Assembly (NCBI GenBank): GCA_964467315.1
Contig: CAYXSA010000006.1
Coordinates: 1 to 64,000 of the forward strand
Source: JAAFIM01 sp964467315
GTDB taxonomy: Bacteria > Bacteroidota > Bacteroidia > Chitinophagales > Saprospiraceae
DNA: 64,000 bases
Reading direction: 5' to 3'
The translations under genes were made by a program, and so were the position numbers. Numbering within the stretch: position 1 is the first letter of the stretch; every line of letters starts with the position of its first letter. The notes beneath the pieces were generated by a model, which searched no databases, had not been told where the DNA came from, and saw only the letters and a list, made by a program, of their open reading frames with translations. This document shows, in pieces, positions 58,508-64,000 of the stretch.

Positions 58508-60130
58508 ATGAAAAAAACATTACCCTATCTATTGCTGTCGGCGATTTTACTCGCTATGCCCGCCACTAATTTTGCTCAAGCGCCCAATCTCGGCACGGTT
58601 GCCAATTTTGTTTTATTCTCTGCCGACGGCGCTGTAAGCAATTCGGGCATCTCGCAGCTCACGGGGCAGGTAGGCACCAACAACGGCTCCAGCACTGCTT
58701 TTGGCAACGTAAACGGCGCTATGCAAGACGGCAACGCCGCCAGCGCAGCGGCTTCTGCCGACTTACTCTTAGCCTATGGCGAACTCGACAGCCGCACGCC
58801 GACCTCCTTCCCCGCGCCCTTGCTTGGCAACGGACAAACCCTCAACGCAGGCGTACACTCCATCACCGCCGCCGCTACCCTCAATCTCAACCTGACCTTA
58901 GACGCACAAGGCGACCCCAACGCGGTCTTTATCTTCCAAATCGAAGCCCCCCTTTCTACCAATGCCAATTCCAAAATCATACTCGCAGGCGGCGCATTAG
59001 CCTGCAACGTATTCTGGAAGGTAGAAGGCTTAGTTAGCATGGCTTCGGGTACTTCCATGAAAGGCACCATCATCGCCAACAATGCCGCTATAGAGATGAG
59101 CACAAACGACACCCTCGAAGGCAGAGCCCTCTCCACCGCTGGCGCGATAACCATCGACGGCATCTTAGCCTATACGCCCATCGGCTGCGGAAGCCCCCAA
59201 CTTAGCGGAGCTGCCGCCCCCGCACTCGGCGCAGTCGCCTGCTACGGCATCTTTTCCTCCAATGGCGCAGTTAGCAACGCAGGCATCACCACCGTTACGG
59301 GCGATGTAGGCACCAATGTCGGCTTGACCACAGGCTTCGACCCCCTGCTCGTCGATGGCACCGTGCACGCCATTCCCGATGGCTCCACTGCCCAAGCCGC
59401 CGCCGATTTGCTCACAGCCTACACCTACCTCAATGGGCTTACTTACGACATTGAGCTGCTATACCCCGCCCAATTTGGCAATAACCTCGTACTCACCCCG
59501 CACGTATATCTGATGAATGGCGCGGTTACCTTCACCGATACGCTTTTCCTCAATGCACAAGGCAATGCCGACGCTGTTTTTGTCCTCCAAATCAACGGCG
59601 CAGTCTCCACCAGCACCTATGCCGTCGTCAGCCTCCAAAATGGCGCTCAAGCCAAAAACGTCTACTGGAAAATAGAAGGCGCACTCACCATCAACAATTA
59701 TTCTACCTTCTGCGGCACGATAATTTGCAACAACGGCGCTTTGGGCGCAATCAATACGGGAGTCGTCCTCAACGGCAGAGCCCTTACCACCAACGGCGCG
59801 CTAAGCAGCACCGCCATCGACGTAAATGCCGAGCTAATCCCCAATAGCTGCCTGACTATCAGCACCGAAACGCTCGAAGCGCAAAGCCCCAATGCCAGCA
59901 TTTTCCCCAATCCCGCGCAGCATTTTATTACCCTACAGATGCACGCGACGCAGATAGAAAGCTCCGAATTTACCCTCTTCAACTCGGCAGGCATAGAGAT
60001 TTTACGCCGCCCCATCAGCGCCGAAAGCACCAGGATTGAGCTGCCCGCCCTGTCTTCTGGCTTCTTTTTTTACAAGCTCAGCAACGGCGGCAAGACCCTC
60101 CAAACAGGCAAATTGGTCGTACAACAGTAA
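58508..60130 (+). CDS. Ice-binding protein with two DUF3494 domains and a T9SS tail
   Basis: 540 residues from the ATG at 58508. Signal peptide MKKTLPYLLLSAILLAMPAT. Two DUF3494 modules: about residues 20-225 (LGTVANFVLFSADGAVSNSG; VFWKVEGLVSMASGTSMKGT) and 235-445 (VYWKIEGALTINNYSTFCGT). Both contain the ADLLLAYGEL/ADLLTAYTYL motif. A T9SS type A domain follows (SIFPNPAQHFITLQM ... LSNGGKTLQTGKLVVQQ). DUF3494 beta-solenoids adsorb to ice; a secreted form may inhibit recrystallisation or aid attachment to ice. The ice activity is inferred from family; a general adhesin role is possible. TACCTTTG at 58464-58471 is a likely -7 element. Confidence 0.9.
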   Translation: MKKTLPYLLLSAILLAMPATNFAQAPNLGTVANFVLFSADGAVSNSGISQLTGQVGTNNGSSTAFGNVNGAMQDGNAASAAASADLLLAYGELDSRTPTSFPAPLLGNGQTLNAGVHSITAAATLNLNLTLDAQGDPNAVFIFQIEAPLSTNANSKIILAGGALACNVFWKVEGLVSMASGTSMKGTIIANNAAIEMSTNDTLEGRALSTAGAITIDGILAYTPIGCGSPQLSGAAAPALGAVACYGIFSSNGAVSNAGITTVTGDVGTNVGLTTGFDPLLVDGTVHAIPDGSTAQAAADLLTAYTYLNGLTYDIELLYPAQFGNNLVLTPHVYLMNGAVTFTDTLFLNAQGNADAVFVLQINGAVSTSTYAVVSLQNGAQAKNVYWKIEGALTINNYSTFCGTIICNNGALGAINTGVVLNGRALTTNGALSSTAIDVNAELIPNSCLTISTETLEAQSPNASIFPNPAQHFITLQMHATQIESSEFTLFNSAGIEILRRPISAESTRIELPALSSGFFFYKLSNGGKTLQTGKLVVQQ

Positions 60131-60146
60131 ATTTTAGCCCATAAAG

Positions 60147-60186
60147 AAAAGCCCCGAACAATCACGCGTTGTTGGGGGCTTTTTTG
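60147..60186 (+). terminator. Terminator of the ice-binding protein gene
   Basis: GCCCCGAACAA (60151-60161) and TTGTTGGGGGC (60169-60179) form an 11-position stem with one mismatch, then six T. Confidence 0.85.
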
Positions 60187-60192
60187 TTTTTG

Positions 60193-60318
60193 GGCGTGCC
60201 GCTGCGCCAAAAAGGGCACAGCGTCGGGCTATTCGGGGCGCATCACCATCGCCCCATAGGGCGAATGTTGATTCGCCCCATAGGGCGAATGTTGATTCGC
60301 CCCTACTATCCCTCACGC
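60193..60318 (+). repeat. Three-stem interspersed element, copy 23
   Basis: Plus orientation. Arm 2 contains the unit CCATAGGGCGAATGTTGATT twice in tandem, so arms can grow by local duplication. Confidence 0.92.
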
Positions 60319-60412
60319 AAAAAAAAATCCCCGCGCCCAAAGGGGGCGCGGGGCGTTAATGCAAAGCAAGAGGCGTTAGTACGAAATTCCTAAGCACAAG
60401 GCATTAGTACAA

Positions 60413-60446
60413 AATTCGTCATTCGCCGCTCGTCATTCGTCATTAT
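60413..60446. repeat. Period-7 tandem repeat (TTCGTCA)
   Basis: TTCGTCA units with one interruption, overlapping the stop codon of the T9SS protein gene. Confidence 0.8.
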
Positions 60447-62635
60447 TGCTTGATGACTTTTTGCACGAATTTGCCTTCGCTGCTTTCGATTTGCAGCCAG
60501 TAGATACCAGCCGAAAGATTTTGGGTAGCGAGTTGTATTTGCTGCGTGCCAGCGGCTTGTTGTGCGGGGGCAGTTTCTACCACTACCTGACCTAAGGCGT
60601 TCATCAGGCGAACCTGTACTTTGCTGCTATTTTGCAGCTCGTAGCGCATTTCGAGATAACTGCCGAAGGGGTTGGGCATGACTTGTACGCTCATGCGGTT
60701 TTCGAGATTTTCTACCGATTGGGCGATTTCTTCGATGGTGCTGATAGCGTAGTTGGTTATGACGGGCTCATTGAAATCGAAGTAGATGGCGGCGCGGTTT
60801 TCGATGCTGGTACCAAGTGCCAAACCTGCTTGGCGCTGTATGTTGAATTTGATATAGCCTTGACTGCCTTCGAGGTCGGTAGTAGAATCTGGCAAGTAGA
60901 TTTGTGGGAAATCTACAACGAGAATGTTGCCATTTTCGATGTGCGCCGTACCATTGTGGCTGAGGGCGATGCTGTTGATGGTTTCGATGAGGAGGTTGCT
61001 TTCCATCGTGTCGCGTACTACTACGCGGCGGGCGGGTGCTGTGCCTGTATTTTGGAAGCGAATGATATACTCAAAATTGGTATCGCCTTCGTAGATACCG
61101 CCCTCAAAATCGTCGCCTGTACGGTGTTCGCTCATGCGTTTATCGTTCGGGTCGTAAGAGCCTACGATAACGGTGCTGCTGGTATCGGTGTTGTTGGGTA
61201 TGTAGCTATCTGTGCCGTTGAGCGTGATGGTGCCGATACTTGTGAGGGTCTGACCGAGCAAAGAAACATTGGCGGGGACTGTCCAGTAGAAGGATACGGC
61301 GCGGCAAGCGCCAGGCTGCAGATTGCTGAAGCTAAAGTTAATCGTGCCGTTGGCGGCGCTGCTGCTCGTCATGGTGAGTGTGCCGCTTGTACCTGCGTTG
61401 CCGTAGTAATAGTAATTGTTCTGGATAGTTGGCAAGGCAGGCAAAATCGTCGCATCGTAGTTGTACATGATAGTACCCGAAGCGGCAGCGCCGCCGTTGT
61501 TGCAGTAAAGCATATTTTGCCAGTGGCTGAAGCCGGGCGCTGCACCACCCATATTCAAATCTATAGAAACGTCGTGCGTGTTGGGGTAAGCGATGAAGAA
61601 ATCATTGCCTGACATGGTGCCGCCGCTTGCAGAGGTGATAACGGAGAGTTGGCTGCTGTTGGGGCAAACGATAGAGAGGTTGGTGTTGCCGTAGTAGCTG
61701 ATATAGGTGAGGCTATGCGCACCTGGTGTGCGGCTACGCAGTTCGTACTCGCCTGTGAGTACATCGACGGGAGCGTACATAAAATTGCCGTTGGGCATGG
61801 TAGCACGCACATAACCCACCGTCATAACGGGGGCGTTCGTAACGCAACCTGCTACTGTCGCATTGTATATGGTGCCCGAAATGGTAGTTTCGCAGTTGGG
61901 GTCATAGCCGACCTGCATATCTTGTACTATAGAGCAAGTACCGCCGATTTGGCTGACGGTAACAGCATACCAGCCAGCTGCCAAGCCTGTAGCTTGCATA
62001 GTAGATGCGCCATTTGACCAAAGATAGCTATAGTTGCCAGAGGCGTAGACCTGTGCCGAGCCGTTATTTTGCGAGCAAGAGGCAGGGTTTACCCAAGGCT
62101 GATAAATGGGGATGCCTGTGATGCCGCTTGCGTTGTAGTAGTGCATACAACCTGAAGTATCATACACGTACACATAGGGATTGGCGGGTAGGTTTTGCGC
62201 GTCTTCGTTGGTTTCGCCGTTTGACCATACGAAGGTGAAGGGTGGCATACCGCCGCTCAGGGTAAGGTCTACGGCAGCTCCCAAGCCGTTGCCTGAGCAG
62301 CCTTGCCGCGTAACCGTGTGCGTGATAGTGGGCGCAGGCGAAGCAGGCGCTAAAGAAACGGAGGCAACAGCCGTACAGCCTTGAGCATCAGTAATGGTTA
62401 CGCTGGTGATGCCTGGGCGCATTGCCCAAGTGTTGGAGCCTGTTGTGCCGTTGCTCCAAACATACTGATAAGGCGCTGTGCCGCCCGTAGGGCTTGCCCA
62501 CACCCAAGAAGAAGTGTCTGCGCAACTCCAAGAGGAATCTTGTACGATAGCGCTTAGATTGCATTGCGCTTGTGCGGCGTTTGCTAAGCCGAAGCTAAAA
62601 AGCAGAACCGCTAAAATGCGAGGTAATTGTTTCAT
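60443..62635 (-). CDS. Secreted SprB-repeat protein with T9SS C-terminal domain
   Basis: 730 residues from the ATG at 62635 (MKQLPRILAVLLFSFGLANA, signal peptide). The N-terminal half has SprB-type repeats: YQYVWSNGTTGSN, FTFVWSNGETNED and YSYLWSNGASTMQ with intervening VTVSQ/VTITDAQGC strands. Middle: SYDPNDKRMSEHRTG and FEYIIRFQNTGTAPARRVVV, a module seen in T9SS surface proteins (DUF7619-like). C-terminus: VQVMPNPFGSYLEMRYELQN to IESSEGKFVQKVIKQ, a T9SS sorting domain. Likely a surface or adhesion protein, related in style to gliding adhesins. Confidence 0.9.
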   Translation of the reverse strand: MKQLPRILAVLLFSFGLANAAQAQCNLSAIVQDSSWSCADTSSWVWASPTGGTAPYQYVWSNGTTGSNTWAMRPGITSVTITDAQGCTAVASVSLAPASPAPTITHTVTRQGCSGNGLGAAVDLTLSGGMPPFTFVWSNGETNEDAQNLPANPYVYVYDTSGCMHYYNASGITGIPIYQPWVNPASCSQNNGSAQVYASGNYSYLWSNGASTMQATGLAAGWYAVTVSQIGGTCSIVQDMQVGYDPNCETTISGTIYNATVAGCVTNAPVMTVGYVRATMPNGNFMYAPVDVLTGEYELRSRTPGAHSLTYISYYGNTNLSIVCPNSSQLSVITSASGGTMSGNDFFIAYPNTHDVSIDLNMGGAAPGFSHWQNMLYCNNGGAAASGTIMYNYDATILPALPTIQNNYYYYGNAGTSGTLTMTSSSAANGTINFSFSNLQPGACRAVSFYWTVPANVSLLGQTLTSIGTITLNGTDSYIPNNTDTSSTVIVGSYDPNDKRMSEHRTGDDFEGGIYEGDTNFEYIIRFQNTGTAPARRVVVRDTMESNLLIETINSIALSHNGTAHIENGNILVVDFPQIYLPDSTTDLEGSQGYIKFNIQRQAGLALGTSIENRAAIYFDFNEPVITNYAISTIEEIAQSVENLENRMSVQVMPNPFGSYLEMRYELQNSSKVQVRLMNALGQVVVETAPAQQAAGTQQIQLATQNLSAGIYWLQIESSEGKFVQKVIKQ

Positions 62636-62821
62636 AATTAGATATGCGTGTTTGTGATAAGAAAGTGCTTGCTTATTTTTCGATAGTACAAAGAAACGGC
62701 GAAGAGGGCTTAGATAAAACAACAAAAAAATAGCTTTATCTATTTTAGTTTTTATAGAACAGCTGTAATAGCTATAAAATAAAGTTGTTTTTATCAAAAA
62801 AACTTTATTTTAGGATAGGGC

Positions 62822-62849
62822 AAAGCGCAGCCTTTGCTGCGCTTTTTTT
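62822..62849 (+). terminator. Hairpin with T run, orphan
   Basis: AGCGCAGC/GCTGCGCT stem followed by seven T on the plus strand. No plus-strand gene precedes it nearby; it lies upstream of the minus-strand T9SS gene. Confidence 0.5.
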
Positions 62850-62855
62850 GGGATT

Positions 62856-62960
62856 GCGTGAGGGATAGTAGGGGCGCTGTAGGGGCGTAGCATGCTACGC
62901 CCCTACAGTCGCGCCCCGAATAGCCCGACCGCGCCCCCTTTTTAGGGGCGCGGGCACGCC
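62856..62960 (-). repeat. Three-stem interspersed element, copy 24
   Basis: Minus orientation. Arm 2 GTAGGGGCGTAGCATGCTAC with its inverse; arm 1 CGCGCCCC/GGGGCGCG. Followed by GAACACGAAGTGAACGCG, the sequence also joined to copies 2 and 7. Confidence 0.92.
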
Positions 62961-63098
62961 CAAAAAAGGTAAAAAATGAACACGAAGTGAACGCGCAGCG
63001 AACTAAATGGAAAATTAAAAATCTATAAAAGTATAGATGCAATTTGCTGAAAATCAGTTTTTTGTGAAAAATAAAAATGTATTAAGGAATATAAAATT

Positions 63099-63128
63099 TT
63101 TGCTTAAAGCTAAAAGGGCTTATTTTTG
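63099..63128 (+). promoter_or_regulatory. Promoter of the partial secreted-protein gene
   Basis: TTTG (63099-63102), 18-nt spacer, TATTTTTG (63121-63128); start codon at 63152, giving a leader of about 18 nt. Confidence 0.55.
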
Positions 63129-63151
63129 TCGAAAATCTTTATTATCACATT

Positions 63152-64000
63152 ATGCTTAGATATTTACTTTTTGCGCTTTTGTTGCTAAATGCTGTTCGAT
63201 TGGGTGCGCAATGCGACAGCGGCAACGGTTTGGATTTGTATTGGCGCGCGGGTAGCGGCAATTTTAACGACCCGACGCGCTGGGAAGTGGGGTCGGCGGG
63301 CAGTGGCGTGGAGCCTTGCCAAGCGCCGCGCTCGGAGGACAATGTATTTTTTCCTGCTGCGTCTTTCCCTTCGGCGACGACGATAACGCTGGATATAAAT
63401 TCCAACTGTAGGGATATGATTTGGGAGGCGGGCGCGTTGAGTACGGCGCGTTTGTTGGGTGCTTCGCTCTCGACCTCGCTCGATGTGTATGGCGATTTGG
63501 CTTTATCGACGCAGGTTATTTGGGATTTTGACGGGGAGTTGCGTTTGAAGTCCGTGCGTCCAGCGGGCACAGTGCATACGATACAGACGGCGGGGCGGCG
63601 TATTTTGGTGGAGCGATTGGTGATAGAGCCGACGAATGTGGTGGAATATCGCTTGGTCGATGATTTGTATGTTGATGACCATTTGCAGGCGACCAACAAT
63701 AATCTCGGCGGGCAGATAGCTTTCAATTCGGGGTTTTTCAATACGAATGGTCGCAGTTTGCGGGCGGATAATTTTAGCTCGCAGAGCGGGAATGCGCAGC
63801 GCAGGCTGGATATACGCAATTCGCGGGTGGAGATGACGCGCAACGACCGTTTTGGCGGTACGGCTTGGACGGCTTGGAGTGTGGATTTTAATCGGGCGAC
63901 GAATAATTTTGCGGCTTTCGAGACGGCGGGTTCGCATCTGATAATTTCCGATTTGAATACTTCTTGGGTGTATTTGGGCACGGGGATACGCTACGATACC
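63152..64000 (+). CDS. Large secreted beta-rich protein, 5' part only
   Basis: An open frame of 283 codons from the ATG at 63152 to the window end without a stop, so the gene continues outside. Signal peptide MLRYLLFALLLLNAVRLGAQ. The mature part, CDSGNGLDLYWRAGSGNFND followed by PTRWEVGSAGSG, resembles the start of large bacteroidete surface proteins with repeated beta-helix-like strands (LLGASLSTSLDVYGDLALST; SLRADNFSSQ). A T9SS tail would be expected beyond the window, but cannot be seen. The long minus-strand frame over the same bases is a shadow. Confidence 0.85.
   Translation, partial: MLRYLLFALLLLNAVRLGAQCDSGNGLDLYWRAGSGNFNDPTRWEVGSAGSGVEPCQAPRSEDNVFFPAASFPSATTITLDINSNCRDMIWEAGALSTARLLGASLSTSLDVYGDLALSTQVIWDFDGELRLKSVRPAGTVHTIQTAGRRILVERLVIEPTNVVEYRLVDDLYVDDHLQATNNNLGGQIAFNSGFFNTNGRSLRADNFSSQSGNAQRRLDIRNSRVEMTRNDRFGGTAWTAWSVDFNRATNNFAAFETAGSHLIISDLNTSWVYLGTGIRYDT

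Noticed and set aside
3105..62960. Interspersed elements as intrinsic terminators
   Set aside because: The T run lies before the element on its own strand and reads as an A run after it on the other, so no hairpin is followed by U. Some copies are followed by a separate real terminator (26225).
63145..63981. Long minus-strand open frame of 278 codons
   Set aside because: The plus strand has a signal-peptide-led frame with a promoter over the same bases; the minus frame is rich in Arg/Ser and shows no domain.

Overview
The window is chromosomal DNA of a member of the Bacteroidota, probably a Cytophagia- or Saprospiria-like lineage; I cannot name the genus. Evidence: type III glutamine synthetase, a DUF3494 ice-binding protein and a SprB-repeat protein with type IX secretion (T9SS) C-terminal domains, a TonB receptor with a carboxypeptidase-regulatory-like N-terminus, DUF4270, a bacteroidete geranylgeranylglyceryl-phosphate synthase, many lipoproteins, and promoters of the Bacteroidota type (TTTG or TTG, 18-20 nt, TAnnTTTG).

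Layout. 0-10.8 kb: metK operon, leucine-rich-repeat protein, aminotransferase, FolB with an extra Cys-rich tail, acyl-CoA carboxylase beta subunit, lipoprotein, 2-oxoglutarate dehydrogenase E2. 11.2-12.1 kb: an initiator tRNA(fMet) gene split in its anticodon loop by a 684-nt group I intron that carries a PD-(D/E)XK homing endonuclease, with its own promoter and terminator. 12.4-20.8 kb: lipoprotein, Ppx/GppA phosphatase, SDR, then an overlapping three-gene operon (Septu-like PtuA ATPase, PtuB HNH nuclease, N6-adenine DNA methyltransferase), and an M1 peptidase. 20.9-43 kb: mainly housekeeping (GGGP synthase, DUF4270, glmS, DinB, deoC-SPOR, apbE, FabH-like, penicillin acylase, adenine deaminase, TonB receptor) with an AT-rich ParB-like/HAD gene pair and a MITE-like element. 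44-46.4 kb: a 26-repeat CRISPR array with a type V-A (Cas12a) repeat, its own promoter and terminator, and no cas gene anywhere in the window. 46.4-64 kb: RluA-type pseudouridine synthase, PDDEXK_4-type nuclease, fatty-acid hydroxylase, MsrB, methyltransferase, starch-synthase catalytic domain, GSIII, alpha-carbonic anhydrase, VWA protein, AraC-type regulator, ice-binding protein, T9SS protein and a partial secreted protein running off the end.

Repeats. Nearly every longer intergenic gap holds a copy of one interspersed element (24 copies, 79-206 bp, both orientations) with conserved ends (GGCGTGCC at one, CTATCCCTCACGC at the other), a conserved GTCGGGCTAT core and two variable hairpin arms. 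One copy carries a compensatory change in both ends (GCATG with CATGC), which supports real base pairing. Period-7 tandem repeats and smaller palindrome families fill much of the rest. These repeats create spurious N-terminal extensions on many open reading frames, so starts were moved downstream where the extension is repeat-encoded.

The most interesting items are the intron-split tRNA(fMet), the cas-less Cas12a-type array with a complete transcription unit, the Septu-like operon joined to a DNA methyltransferase, and the three-stem interspersed element. All calls come from reading the sequence; no database search or folding program was run.
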